Source of the DNA: Allobosea sp.
Lineage (GTDB): Bacteria > Pseudomonadota > Alphaproteobacteria > Rhizobiales > Beijerinckiaceae
Reading direction: 5' to 3'
Assembly: GCF_017308075.1 (NCBI RefSeq)
Contig: NZ_JAFKFX010000030.1
Coordinates: 124,001-188,000 of the forward strand
DNA length: 64,000 nucleotides
Each line of letters opens with the position of its first letter. The first letter of the stretch is position 1. Shown in pieces: positions 36,687 through 44,844 of the stretch. The translations under genes and the position numbers were made by a program. Below the pieces are notes generated by a model. It was not told the origin of the DNA. It saw only the letters and a list, made by a program, of their open reading frames with translations, and did not search any database.

Positions 36687-37454
36687 TCACACCACGCTGG
36701 TCAGGCCGCCATCGACCATCAGCAGATGGCCGCTGACATAATCCGAGGCTTCCGAGGACAGGAAGATCGCCGCGCCGATCAGCTCCCTGGTCTCGCCCCA
36801 GCGCCCGACCGGCGTGCGGCTCTTGACCCAGTTCGAGAAGGTCTCGTCGGCAATCAGGGCCTTGTTGAGCTCGGTGACGATATAGCCCGGGCCGATCGCG
36901 TTGACCTGGATGTTGTGCTTGCCGAGCTCGGCGGCGAGGCCCTGCGTCATCAGCGCGACCGCGCCCTTGGTCGCGGTATAGGGCACGATGGTCGGCCGGC
37001 CGAGCTTGCTCATCACCGAGCCGATGCTGACGATCTTGCCGCGATTGCGTGGCGCCATGCGCTTCGCCACCGCCTGGGTGACGTAGAATACCGAATGCAG
37101 GTTGGTGGCGACGAGGAAATGCCAGTCCTCTGCCGGGAAGTCGACGAAGGCGCCGCGCTTCTGCGTGCCGGCATTGTTGATCAGGATGCCGATCGGCCCG
37201 ATTTCGGCCTCGATCGCCGCGACGCCAGCCTCGACCGCCTTCTGGTCGGTGACGTCGAAGGGGGCGATGGAAACCTTGTGCCCGGCGGCGGCGATCGCGC
37301 CCTGCGCCGCTTCGAGCTTCGTCTTGTCGCGTCCGTTCAGGACGACATGCGCTCCGGCCGCCGCCAAGCCCTCGGCCATGGCGAGGCCGATGCCCTGGCC
37401 GGAGCCCGTGACCAGGGCGATACGCCCATCGAGCTTGAACAGATTGAGCGACAT
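36687..37454 (-). CDS. idnO: SDR: gluconate 5-dehydrogenase type
   Basis: Reduces or oxidises 5-keto-D-gluconate/D-gluconate, 255 residues. The cofactor motif TGSGQGIGLAMAEGL (residues 16-30), NNAGTQKRG, the catalytic tyrosine and lysine in VPYTATKGAVALMTQGLAAE and NAIGPGYIVTELNKAL are intact; the TQKR after NNAG and the TELNKAL motif are typical of gluconate 5-dehydrogenases (Gno/IdnO). It is divergent from an L-idonate 5-dehydrogenase gene across a 113-bp region with a central palindrome. Together they form an idonate-to-gluconate route; 2-deoxy-D-gluconate dehydrogenase is the main alternative call. Confidence 0.87.
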   Translation of the reverse strand: MSLNLFKLDGRIALVTGSGQGIGLAMAEGLAAAGAHVVLNGRDKTKLEAAQGAIAAAGHKVSIAPFDVTDQKAVEAGVAAIEAEIGPIGILINNAGTQKRGAFVDFPAEDWHFLVATNLHSVFYVTQAVAKRMAPRNRGKIVSIGSVMSKLGRPTIVPYTATKGAVALMTQGLAAELGKHNIQVNAIGPGYIVTELNKALIADETFSNWVKSRTPVGRWGETRELIGAAIFLSSEASDYVSGHLLMVDGGLTSVV

Positions 37455-37499
37455 CCTATCCTCCCGGTCTCGTAGCTTGGCACCTCGTCCCGGCTTGGG

Positions 37500-37519
37500 T
37501 AAGCGTTTTAAAACGATTA
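37500..37519. promoter_or_regulatory. palindromic operator between idnO and idnD
   Basis: A 12-bp perfect palindrome CGTTTTAAAACG (37504-37515) extends to 20 bp (TAA...TTA ends) with one mismatched pair. It is centred between the two divergent starts (about 50 bp from each), the place expected for a LacI- or GntR-type regulator of the idonate genes. No such regulator is encoded next to it. Confidence 0.6.
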
Positions 37520-37567
37520 GACAATCGCCGGGACCGCATAGCCGTTGGTCCCACAGGGAGAGCTTCC

Positions 37568-38605
37568 ATGCGCGCCGTCGTCATCCATGCCGAGAAGGAT
37601 CTCCGTGTCGAGGAGACAGCCACTCCCGACCTCGGCCCGCTCGACGTCCGCGTCCGCGTCAAGGCCGGCGGCATCTGCGGCTCCGACCTGCATTACTACC
37701 TGCATGGCGGCTTCGGCACGATCCGCGTGCGCGAGCCGATGATCCTCGGCCACGAGATCGCCGGCATCGTCGAGGCGGTCGGCGCCGAGGTCTCGCGCGT
37801 CGCTCCGGGCGATCTCGTCGCGGTCAATCCGAGCCGCTCCTGCGGGCGCTGCCGCTATTGCCAGGCCGGCCAGCAGCAGCACTGCCTCGACATGCTGTTC
37901 TATGGCAGCGCCATGCGCTTTCCCCACGTCCAGGGCGGCTTCCGCGAGCAGCTGGTCATCGAGGAGCGCCAGGCGGTGAAGCTCCCCGCCCATGTCGGCG
38001 CAGCGCAAGCGGCCTTCGCCGAGCCGCTCGCGGTCTGCCTGCATGCCGCCAAGCGCGCCGGCCCGCTGCTCGGCAAACGCGTGCTGGTCACCGGCTCCGG
38101 GCCGATCGGCGTGCTGACCGTCGTCGCGGCCCGCGCCGCCGGCGCCGGCGAGATCGTCGTCACCGACGTGGTCGACGGACCGCTGCCGATCGCCCTCAAG
38201 ATGGGCGCGACCACCGCGATCAACGTCATGGCCGAGCCGGACCGGCTCAAGGCCGATTACGGCGCCGACAAGGGCAGCTTCGACGTGATGTTCGAAGCCT
38301 CCGGCAACCAGCACGCCCTGACCGGCGCCTTCGACGTCGTCCGCCCCGGTGGCGTCATCGTGCAGATCGGCGTCGGCGGCAATTTCACCCTGCCGATGAA
38401 CGTCGTCGTCGCCAAGGAATTCGAGCTGCGCGGCTCCTTCCGCTTCCATGAGGAATTCGATTGGGCGGTGGCGCTGATCGCGTCGGGCCGGATCGACCTC
38501 TCGCCGCTGCTCACCGCCTCGATCCCGATCGCGCGTGCCGTCGAGGCCTTCGACCTCGCCGCCGACAAGTCGAAGGCGATGAAGGTACAGCTCGCCTTCG
38601 ACTGA
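37568..38605 (+). CDS. idnD: L-idonate 5-dehydrogenase
   Basis: Zinc-containing medium-chain dehydrogenase, 345 residues, that oxidises L-idonate to 5-ketogluconate. Visible are GICGSDLHYYLHGGFG (catalytic zinc Cys and the IdnD-typical HYYLHGGFG, residues about 36-51), GHEIAGIVEAVGAEV (about 61-75), the structural-zinc cysteines CGRCRYCQAGQQQHC (95-109), and the NAD-binding VTGSGPIGVLTVVAARAAGA. ATG 37568 is preceded by GGGAGAGCTTCC. Divergent from idnO, and its product is the IdnO substrate. Confidence 0.92.
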   Translation: MRAVVIHAEKDLRVEETATPDLGPLDVRVRVKAGGICGSDLHYYLHGGFGTIRVREPMILGHEIAGIVEAVGAEVSRVAPGDLVAVNPSRSCGRCRYCQAGQQQHCLDMLFYGSAMRFPHVQGGFREQLVIEERQAVKLPAHVGAAQAAFAEPLAVCLHAAKRAGPLLGKRVLVTGSGPIGVLTVVAARAAGAGEIVVTDVVDGPLPIALKMGATTAINVMAEPDRLKADYGADKGSFDVMFEASGNQHALTGAFDVVRPGGVIVQIGVGGNFTLPMNVVVAKEFELRGSFRFHEEFDWAVALIASGRIDLSPLLTASIPIARAVEAFDLAADKSKAMKVQLAFD

Positions 38606-38619
38606 GGAGGCTTGCCCTT

Positions 38620-38722
38620 AGAACATTTTCGAGCGAAGTGGGCACCGGTTCGCGTGAAGAAAATGCGATAAAACAAAGAGCTAGAGCATTTCTCGCGGTT
38701 CAGCGAAGCGCGGAAATGCTCT
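38620..38722. repeat. double-hairpin dispersed repeat, variant type
   Basis: Same build as the elements at 34199 and 57990 but with different stem bases: an ACATTTTC...GAAAATGC hairpin, the linker GCGATAAAACAAAGAGCTAG, then the perfect arms AGAGCATTTC (38683-38692) and GAAATGCTCT (38713-38722). The conserved linker indicates common ancestry with the other copies. Confidence 0.8.
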
Positions 38723-38790
38723 GGAGGCGCGGCATTCCGGCTCGAGCCCTCGAGGCCGGCATGACCATGCGGCGGGAACGACAGCACGCT

Positions 38791-38886
38791 CAGATCGCCG
38801 CGTGTCCTTCCGGACGCACGGCGATCCATCTCTGTCTCATGGCACCGTATTCATCCGAAAAGCGGACTCTGCCTTTCGGACCGAGG
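38791..38886. repeat. double-hairpin dispersed repeat, inverted diverged copy
   Basis: Reverse-oriented relative of the elements at 34199 and 57990: AGATCGCCGCGTGTCC...CGGACG..., then ATCCATCTCTGTCTCATG and CCGAAAAGCGG...CCTTTCGG. It ends 3 bp before the stop codon of the amidohydrolase gene, as the 34199 copy ends 7 bp before gpmI. Confidence 0.7.
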
Positions 38887-38888
38887 CT

Positions 38889-40136
38889 CTAGCGGTCGGC
38901 GCGCGCGACCACCGCCTGGAGCAGCACGTTGAGGCCGGGCTCGAGATCGCCCCGGTCGCAGTCTTCGGCGTTGTTGTGGGTGATGCCGCCCTTGCAGGGC
39001 GCGAAGATCATCGTGGTCGGCGCATGGCGGGCGACGAAATAGGCGTCGTGCCCGGCCTGGCTGAGGATGTCCTGCGTCCGGTAACCCATGGCGAGCGAGG
39101 CGCTGCGCACCTGATCGATCAGCTCCGGAGCGAAGATCGCCCCACCCCAGTTCCAGACATCGAGGATTTCGGCAGTGCACCCTGCCCGCGCAGCCGCCTC
39201 GCCGACCGCACGGCGCATCCGCTCGGCCATCACCAGCGCGGTTTCCGGGTCGGGATGGCGGACGTCACAGACGGTCTGAGCCCAGTCGGAGAGAATGCCG
39301 GGCTTGTTCGGCCAGGCGATCAGCCGTGCCGCCGTCGCCTTGCCGCCGCTGCCAGCATATTCCCAGCCGAGCTCGTCGACGGCGACCAGCAGGCGCGCGC
39401 CGGCGATCAGCGCGTTTTTGCGCCGCTCCATCGGCCAGGGACCGGTATGGGCGGTCTCGCCGCGGAACTCGACCAGCATGCCGGTGCTCGGGAAGCCGCC
39501 GGTGACGACACCGACCTGCATGCCGTCGCGATCGAGATAATAGCCCTGCTCGATATGGAACTCGAAATAGGCGTCGAAGGCGTGCGGCTTCTCTTCCATC
39601 TCGCCGAGATAGCCGATCCGCGCCAGCTCCTCGCCGATCGACTTGCCGTCATCGTCGCGGCGCTCGCGCGCCCAGTCGAGCCCATAGGCGCCGACGAAGC
39701 AGCCGGAGCCGACCATCGGCGGCGAGAAGCGGCTGCCTTCCTCATTGGTCCAGTTGACCACTTCGAGCGGCCGGCGGGTGCGGTGGCCGAGCGCGTCGAG
39801 CGCCAGGCAAACCTCGAGCCCGCCGAGCACGCCGGCGATGCCGTCGAAGCGCCCGCCATTGACCTGGGTGTCGAGATGGCTGCCCATCACCACCGGCGGC
39901 AGGCTGTCGTCGAGGCCGGAGCGGCGGGCGAAGATATTGCCCATGCCGTCGATGCGGACCGTCAGCCCGGCCTCGCGGCACCAGCCGACGAATTCGTCGC
40001 GCATCTGCTTGTCGGCATCGCCGAGCGCGAGACGCGAGAGGCCGCCCGGCCGCCCGGGGCCGATCTCGGCCGAACGCGCGAGGGTCGCCCAATAGCGCTC
40101 GATATCGACGCGCGCAGATGCTGGCAGTGCCATCAC
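38889..40136 (-). CDS. Zn-dependent amidohydrolase (N-carbamoylase / allantoate amidohydrolase family, M20)
   Basis: Di-metal peptidase-fold enzyme, 415 residues. GSHLDTQVNGGRFDGIAGVLGG (metal ligands, residues about 83-103; longer run trimmed here) and WTNEEGSRFSPPMVGSG (metal Glu pair, about 130-146) are family signatures; the dimerisation domain follows (about 210-330) with TAHTGPWPM. The family hydrolyses N-carbamoyl amino acids, ureidopropionate, allantoate or ureidoglycolate. It is 24 bp upstream in transcript order from nothing else; the TRAP permease gene reads into it (25 bp gap), so the transporter probably imports its substrate. Confidence 0.87.
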   Translation of the reverse strand: MMALPASARVDIERYWATLARSAEIGPGRPGGLSRLALGDADKQMRDEFVGWCREAGLTVRIDGMGNIFARRSGLDDSLPPVVMGSHLDTQVNGGRFDGIAGVLGGLEVCLALDALGHRTRRPLEVVNWTNEEGSRFSPPMVGSGCFVGAYGLDWARERRDDDGKSIGEELARIGYLGEMEEKPHAFDAYFEFHIEQGYYLDRDGMQVGVVTGGFPSTGMLVEFRGETAHTGPWPMERRKNALIAGARLLVAVDELGWEYAGSGGKATAARLIAWPNKPGILSDWAQTVCDVRHPDPETALVMAERMRRAVGEAAARAGCTAEILDVWNWGGAIFAPELIDQVRSASLAMGYRTQDILSQAGHDAYFVARHAPTTMIFAPCKGGITHNNAEDCDRGDLEPGLNVLLQAVVARADR

Positions 40137-40160
40137 ACTCTCCTGACTATCTAGATATTT

Positions 40161-41447
40161 TCAGTGGCCGAACAGGCGCGCCGGACCGAGCACGATGCCG
40201 GGGAACAGCACCATCAGCAGCAGCACCGCCACCATCGAGCCGATGAACGGCAGCAGATAGCGGAACGAAGCCGACATCGGGATGCCGCCGACCCGGCAGG
40301 CCGCCATCAGGTCGATGCCGAGCGGCGGCGTGTTGGCGCCGATGGCGAGGTTGACCGTCAGCAGTACGCCGAAGAACACCGGGTCGATCTGATAGGCGCG
40401 CAGGATCGGGATGAAGACGGGCGCCAGGATCAGGATGATCGCGATCGTCTCCATGAAGGTGCCGAGGACCAGCAGCACGGCCATCATCATGAGGAGCGCG
40501 ACGGTGGCGCTGCTGGTCGCCGAGGAGATCGCGTTGACGATCAGCTGCGGCACCTGCTCAGCAGCCAGGATCCAGCCGAAGATGCTGGCGCAGGCGATGA
40601 CGAACAGGATCGAGGCCGAGCTTTCCGCTGTCTGCCTCACCAGGTTCCAGACCAGCGGGACGGTGAGCTTGCGATAGATCAGCCCGCCGACGATCAGCGC
40701 ATAGAGCACGCCGATACCGGCGGCTTCCGTCGCCGTGAAGATGCCGCCGCGAATGCCGCCGATGATGATCACCGGACCGAGCAGAGCGAGCGCGGAATCC
40801 TTCAGCGCCAGCCAGAGCTCGCCCCAGTTGAAGGCCTCGCCACCGCGCCAGTCGTTCCGGCGGGCGATGACATAGGCGACGATCATCAGGCCGAGGCCGG
40901 TCAGAATGCCGGGGATGATGGCCGCGACGAAGAGCGCGCCGATCGAGGTGTTGGTCGCGGTGCCATAGACGATCAGCACGATGCTGGGCGGAATCACCGT
41001 GCCGAGCGAGCCGGCGCAGCCGAGCAGCGAGCAGGAGAAGCCGGTATCGTAGCCGCGCTCCTTCATCGCCGGCAGCATCATCGTGCCGATCGCCACGACG
41101 TCGGCGACGCCGGAGCCGGACAGCGCGCCGAACAGCATGCAGCCCATCACCATCACGATGGCGAGTCCGCCGCGTGCGCGCCCGACCAAGGCGCTGCAAA
41201 GCCGGATGATGCGCGGCGTCAGATCGCCGTGCAGCAGCAAAAGGCCGGCGAGCAGGAAGAGCGGGATCGCGAGCAAGGTGAATGAATCGATGCCGGCGAT
41301 GACGCGCTGCGCCACGACGATCAGCGGCGCAAGATCGGATACGAGCAGATAGACGACAGAGGCGAGGCCGAGCGCGACCGCGATCGGTGCGTCCAGCGCC
41401 ACCAGCACGGTGAAGCTGGCGAGCAGCAGGGCAAGTCCGAGCGTCAC
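40161..41447 (-). CDS. dctM: TRAP transporter large permease (DctM/TRAP-T large subunit)
   Basis: Na+-coupled inner-membrane subunit, 428 residues, with about 12-14 helices. Family features seen are LDAPIAVALGLASVVYLL at the start, GSLGTVIPPSIVLIVYGTATNTSIGALF (proline-rich re-entrant loop, about residues 140-167, trimmed) and ANTPPLGIDLMAA near the C-terminus. It overlaps dctQ by four bases (41444-41447) and lies 25 bp before the amidohydrolase. Part of the leftward dctP-dctQ-dctM-amidohydrolase operon. Symbol denotes family, not C4-dicarboxylate specificity. Confidence 0.93.
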   Translation of the reverse strand: MTLGLALLLASFTVLVALDAPIAVALGLASVVYLLVSDLAPLIVVAQRVIAGIDSFTLLAIPLFLLAGLLLLHGDLTPRIIRLCSALVGRARGGLAIVMVMGCMLFGALSGSGVADVVAIGTMMLPAMKERGYDTGFSCSLLGCAGSLGTVIPPSIVLIVYGTATNTSIGALFVAAIIPGILTGLGLMIVAYVIARRNDWRGGEAFNWGELWLALKDSALALLGPVIIIGGIRGGIFTATEAAGIGVLYALIVGGLIYRKLTVPLVWNLVRQTAESSASILFVIACASIFGWILAAEQVPQLIVNAISSATSSATVALLMMMAVLLVLGTFMETIAIILILAPVFIPILRAYQIDPVFFGVLLTVNLAIGANTPPLGIDLMAACRVGGIPMSASFRYLLPFIGSMVAVLLLMVLFPGIVLGPARLFGH

Positions 41448-41947
41448 GGGGCGCGCTCCTTGAACAGGGGCAGAAGGATAACGATGGCCGAGAGGCCGGC
41501 TCCGATCGGCAGCGCGACGTAGACTACGGCATTGGGGATCTGCAGCGCGGTCGTCAGGCTGTCGAGGCCGGCTTCGGTGAGCTGCCAGCCGGTATAGGCG
41601 AGGATGACGAAGAACAGCGCCGTCAACAGCCGGGCAACCAGCTCCAGCCCGCGCCGCCGGCGTTCATTGCGCACCAGCAGGGGCAAGAGGCCGGCATTGA
41701 GATGGCTGGCACGCACCGTCGCCGGCACGAGGCCGATGAAGACGCTCCAGATCAGCAGGCTGCGCGGCAGCTCCTCGGACCAATAGGGCGTGGTGCTGAA
41801 AACATAGCGCCCGAGGGCGACATAGACCACGACGGCGCTGAAGAGCGCGACGCCGAGGGAGGACACGCCCAACGTCAGCCGGTCGACGATGTCGACCGCA
41901 CGGGCGAGCGCGCCTTTTGACGCGGCAGGCGATGAGTCGGGGGTCAT
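41444..41947 (-). CDS. dctQ: TRAP transporter small permease (DctQ family)
   Basis: Four-helix membrane subunit, 167 residues, that bridges the binding protein and the large permease. YWSEELPRSLLIWSVFIG (helix 2 region, about residues 57-74) contains the conserved W/E/L pattern of the family; helices lie at about 26-45, 60-80, 100-120 and 135-158. Its stop overlaps the dctM start. A strong hairpin separates it from the binding-protein gene upstream, which probably lowers its expression relative to DctP. Confidence 0.88.
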   Translation of the reverse strand: MTPDSSPAASKGALARAVDIVDRLTLGVSSLGVALFSAVVVYVALGRYVFSTTPYWSEELPRSLLIWSVFIGLVPATVRASHLNAGLLPLLVRNERRRRGLELVARLLTALFFVILAYTGWQLTEAGLDSLTTALQIPNAVVYVALPIGAGLSAIVILLPLFKERAP

Positions 41948-41988
41948 GAGAGCCTCTCCTCGGCGGGAATGGGATCGCCGGAAGGCGA

Positions 41989-42018
41989 GACGCCGCCAGG
42001 CCTTCGCCTGGCGGCGTC
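41989..42018 (-). other. 13-bp intra-operon hairpin between dctP and dctQ
   Basis: GACGCCGCCAGGC (41989-42001) and GCCTGGCGGCGTC (42006-42018) pair perfectly with a CTTC loop; there is no T-tract. In the leftward transcript it follows the dctP stop and probably stabilises dctP mRNA or partly blocks read-through (inference). Confidence 0.75.
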
Positions 42019-42040
42019 CTGCCGGTCCGCGATTGCGGAC

Positions 42041-43030
42041 TTACTTGCGGTACTTGTCGAGCAGCGCCATCAGGGCCGGGCCATAAACGGCCTCCTGCGA
42101 CTTCCAGACCGGCTGGACCGCGGCGATGAACGGCGTCGGATCGACCTTGTTGACGGTCATGCCCTTGGCGGTCAGCTTCTCGACCAGCTGCTGGTCGGAG
42201 GCGGTGACCATCTTGCGCTGCTCGTCGCGCCATTTGGCGGCGGCGGCCAGCACGGCATCCTTGTCGGCCGGGCCGACCTGATCCCAGATGCGCTTGCTGA
42301 CGACGAGGCAGGCGGCACCCCAGACATGGCCGGTCAGGGCGGCGTATTTCTGGACGTCGGCGAAGGACGAGGAATCGATGATCGAGAGCGGATTCTCCTG
42401 CGCGTCGAACACGCCCTGCTGCAGCGCCGAATAGAGCTCGCCGAAGGCCAGCGGCGCCGGCTCCGCGCCGAGGGCGCGGAAGGTGTCGAGCCGGACCTTG
42501 TCGGGCGTCACGCGGATCTTCACGCCCTTCAGGTCTTCCGGCTTGTTGACCGGCGCCTTCTTGGTGGTGATGTGGCGATAGCCGTTCTCCCACCAGGACA
42601 GCACGACGATGTTCTTGGCCGCGAGCAGCTTGGCGAGCTCGGTGCCCATCTCGCCGTCGAAGGCGGCGAAGGCCTTCTCTCGGGTCGGCCAGGCATAGGG
42701 AAGCTCGACGATGCCCATGCGCGGCTCGATCGGCTGGAAGGAGCCGCTGCCGATGACGCCGCCCTGCATGGTGCCGATCTGGAGGCCTTCGACGACGTCC
42801 TTCTCGGTGCCGAGCTGACCCGACGGGAAGACCTGGATGGTGACGCGACCCTCGGTCGCCTTGGCGACGTCCTCGGCGAAGCCCTTGGCCGCGACATTCC
42901 AGCTGTGGCTCTCGGCGAGCACATGGCCGAGCCGGATCTGGACCTTGTTCTGCGCCATGGCCGGCACGGCGGCGAAACAGCCGAGGACCGCGGCGACCTT
43001 CGCCAACGCGGTCATTCCGACGAATTTCAT
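42041..43030 (-). CDS. dctP: TRAP transporter substrate-binding protein (DctP family)
   Basis: Periplasmic binding protein, 329 residues. A signal peptide (MTALAKVAAVLGCFAAVPAMA) is followed by QIRLGHVLAESHSWNVAAKGF, then the ligand-clamping arginine region GVKIRVTPDKVRLDTFRALG (residues about 160-179), SALQQGVFDAQENPLSII and a C-terminal helix. These match the DctP/TAXI-like TRAP family. ATG 43030 begins MKFVGMTAL. First gene of the TRAP operon. The ligand is unknown; an N-carbamoyl or ureido compound is suggested by the amidohydrolase at the operon end. Confidence 0.9.
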   Translation of the reverse strand: MKFVGMTALAKVAAVLGCFAAVPAMAQNKVQIRLGHVLAESHSWNVAAKGFAEDVAKATEGRVTIQVFPSGQLGTEKDVVEGLQIGTMQGGVIGSGSFQPIEPRMGIVELPYAWPTREKAFAAFDGEMGTELAKLLAAKNIVVLSWWENGYRHITTKKAPVNKPEDLKGVKIRVTPDKVRLDTFRALGAEPAPLAFGELYSALQQGVFDAQENPLSIIDSSSFADVQKYAALTGHVWGAACLVVSKRIWDQVGPADKDAVLAAAAKWRDEQRKMVTASDQQLVEKLTAKGMTVNKVDPTPFIAAVQPVWKSQEAVYGPALMALLDKYRK

Positions 43031-43200
43031 GGTTCTTACCCCTCTATGCGGTTTTCTAGATATGCCCGTGATTGTTTGAGGCACGGGCGTGGCTGGCAAA
43101 TAGATATTGGCTATGCTTGGCATCCGGGCCATGCTCAAGCCCGGCGCTCAGCTATCCGCCCTCCCCGTACGGGGCTGGGACAGCGCGGCTTTCGGCTGCT

Positions 43201-43674
43201 TCAGGCTATCACCGGTGCCGTCATGGCGTTCAGCGCCGTGACCAGATCGGCCGGCCGCATCCTAAGCTGCAATCCGCGCTGGCCGCCATTGAGATAGACC
43301 AGCTCATGCGCCAGCGCCTGCTCCTCGAGCGCGGTCGCAATCCGGCGCATCTGGCCGAAAGGGCTGATTCCGCCGACCTTGTAGCCGGTCAGCCGCTCGG
43401 CCTCGGGCGGCTTCATCATCTGGGCCGACTTGCCGCCGAAGGCCGCGGCGAGCTTCTTCATCGAGACTTCGCGATCGGAGGGCACGATCACGCAGACCGG
43501 CTTACCGTCGACCAGCGCCATCAGTGTCTTGAGCACGCGCTGCGGCGGCTCGCCCAGCGCCTCCGCCGCCTGCAGGCCGACCTTGTCGGCGCCGGGATCG
43601 TAATCATAGCTGTGGACGGTGAAGGCGACGCCCGCCTGCTCCAGCGCCTTCGTCGCCCGTGTCGCCTTCGACAT
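43201..43674 (-). CDS. ybaK: Cys-tRNA(Pro)/Cys-tRNA(Cys) deacylase (YbaK)
   Basis: Editing-domain protein that hydrolyses mischarged Cys-tRNA(Pro), 157 residues. Features: VAFTVHSYDYDP, GEPPQRVLKTLMALVDGKPVCVIVPSDREV (substrate-binding residues, about 37-66), KLAAAFGGKSAQMMKP with the conserved lysine, and VGGISPFGQ (about 99-107). Start ATG 43674 begins MSKATRATKAL. Single gene, no related neighbours. Confidence 0.9.
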   Translation of the reverse strand: MSKATRATKALEQAGVAFTVHSYDYDPGADKVGLQAAEALGEPPQRVLKTLMALVDGKPVCVIVPSDREVSMKKLAAAFGGKSAQMMKPPEAERLTGYKVGGISPFGQMRRIATALEEQALAHELVYLNGGQRGLQLRMRPADLVTALNAMTAPVIA

Positions 43675-43846
43675 TCCGCCTCCAGGGCGCAGCCGCCATG
43701 GCCGCAACCGTCCGATGAGGCGCGGACCATCTTCCGCCGCCGGAGCAACGTCAATGCGGCCGGCTGCGGGCCGGAAGCCAACCGGACGCCGCCCGCCCGG
43801 CGACAAGGGCCGCAGCCCGACTTGCCCGCCTCCGGAAAGGCGATAT

Positions 43847-43862
43847 ATTCAAAGATAAAGAT
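43847..43862 (+). promoter_or_regulatory. ATTC-N8-GAAT-like site upstream of the Tat-exported hydrolase
   Basis: ATTC-AAAGATAA-AGAT: left half matches, right half is imperfect, in an AT-rich pocket 28 bp before the ATG at 43891. Resembles the site at 45764 and fits the persulfide-sensing ArsR family. Confidence 0.35.
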
Positions 43863-43890
43863 ACATCTAACAAGATCATGGGGAGGTCAT

Positions 43891-44793
43891 ATGCTGAACC
43901 GTCGCGACATCCTGCTCGGCGGCACGGCCGCTGCGCTGGCCGGCTCCGTTTCGGGCGCCGTTTCCCAGGTGGTCGCCACGGCCAGACAGGGCGAGCGGGC
44001 GATCTCGATCCTCAGCGACGGCAGCTTCGAGATGCCGCAATCGATGCTGGCGCGCGATGTCCCGCTCGACGCGATCGCCCAGGCGACCAAGGCGAGCGGC
44101 CCGACCGTCAGCGTGCTGAACGTGACCTGCTTCAGGCAGGGCGATCAGGTCGTCGTGTTCGATTGCGGCTCGGGCGCCAACTTCCTGCCCGGAACCGGCA
44201 AGCTCGCCGCCAGCCTGGAAGCCGCCGGCATCGCGCCCGACAGCGTCACCCATGTGCTCTTCACCCATCTCCACCCCGACCATTTCTGGGGGGCGCTCGA
44301 CGATTTCGACACGCCGCTCTTTCCGAACGCCCGCTGGCATGCCGACAGGCGCGAGGTCGCCTTCTGGACCGACGCCAAGGTCTACGACAAGCTGCCCGAG
44401 GATCGGCACGCCTTCGCCGCCGGGGCGCAGCGCATCGTCAAGGCGCTCGGAGAATCGCTGGAGCTGCACGATGCCGGGTCGGAATGGGCACCGGGCGTGG
44501 CCGCTTTCGACACGGCGGGCCATACGCCCGGCCATGTTTCCTTCGAACTCAAGGATACGAGCGGCCCGGTCTTCGTGCTCGGCGATGCGCTGACGCACAG
44601 GATCGCCTCCTTCGCCCATCCGGAATGGCGCCCGGCCTCCGACCATGACCCCGACCTCGCGGTTGCGACCCGGCGCAGGCTGCTCGACCGCGCCGCGAAC
44701 GAGAAGGCGCGGGTAATCGGCTATCATCTCGATGGCGCCATCGGCCGTGTCGAGCGCGACGGCAACGCCTATCGCTTCGTCTCCGGCGGCTGA
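43891..44793 (+). CDS. Tat-exported metallo-beta-lactamase-fold hydrolase (SoxH-like)
   Basis: MBL-fold metallo-hydrolase, 300 residues. The N-terminus MLNRRDILLGGTAAALAGS has the twin arginine and hydrophobic core of a Tat signal. The metal site THLHPDH (residues 125-131) has the HxHxDH order; further ligands are the histidine in TAGHTPGH near 208 and the one in GYHLDG. GGGAGG precedes the ATG. It opens the sox region and is divergent from nothing adjacent; SoxH of Paracoccus is likewise a Tat-exported MBL protein of unknown role, so a SoxH-like function is possible (inference). Confidence 0.8.
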   Translation: MLNRRDILLGGTAAALAGSVSGAVSQVVATARQGERAISILSDGSFEMPQSMLARDVPLDAIAQATKASGPTVSVLNVTCFRQGDQVVVFDCGSGANFLPGTGKLAASLEAAGIAPDSVTHVLFTHLHPDHFWGALDDFDTPLFPNARWHADRREVAFWTDAKVYDKLPEDRHAFAAGAQRIVKALGESLELHDAGSEWAPGVAAFDTAGHTPGHVSFELKDTSGPVFVLGDALTHRIASFAHPEWRPASDHDPDLAVATRRRLLDRAANEKARVIGYHLDGAIGRVERDGNAYRFVSGG

Positions 44794-44844
44794 GCGCGAC
44801 GGGACCATGCGGCAACGCCGGTCTCGCCGGCGCGCCGCCCGAAT

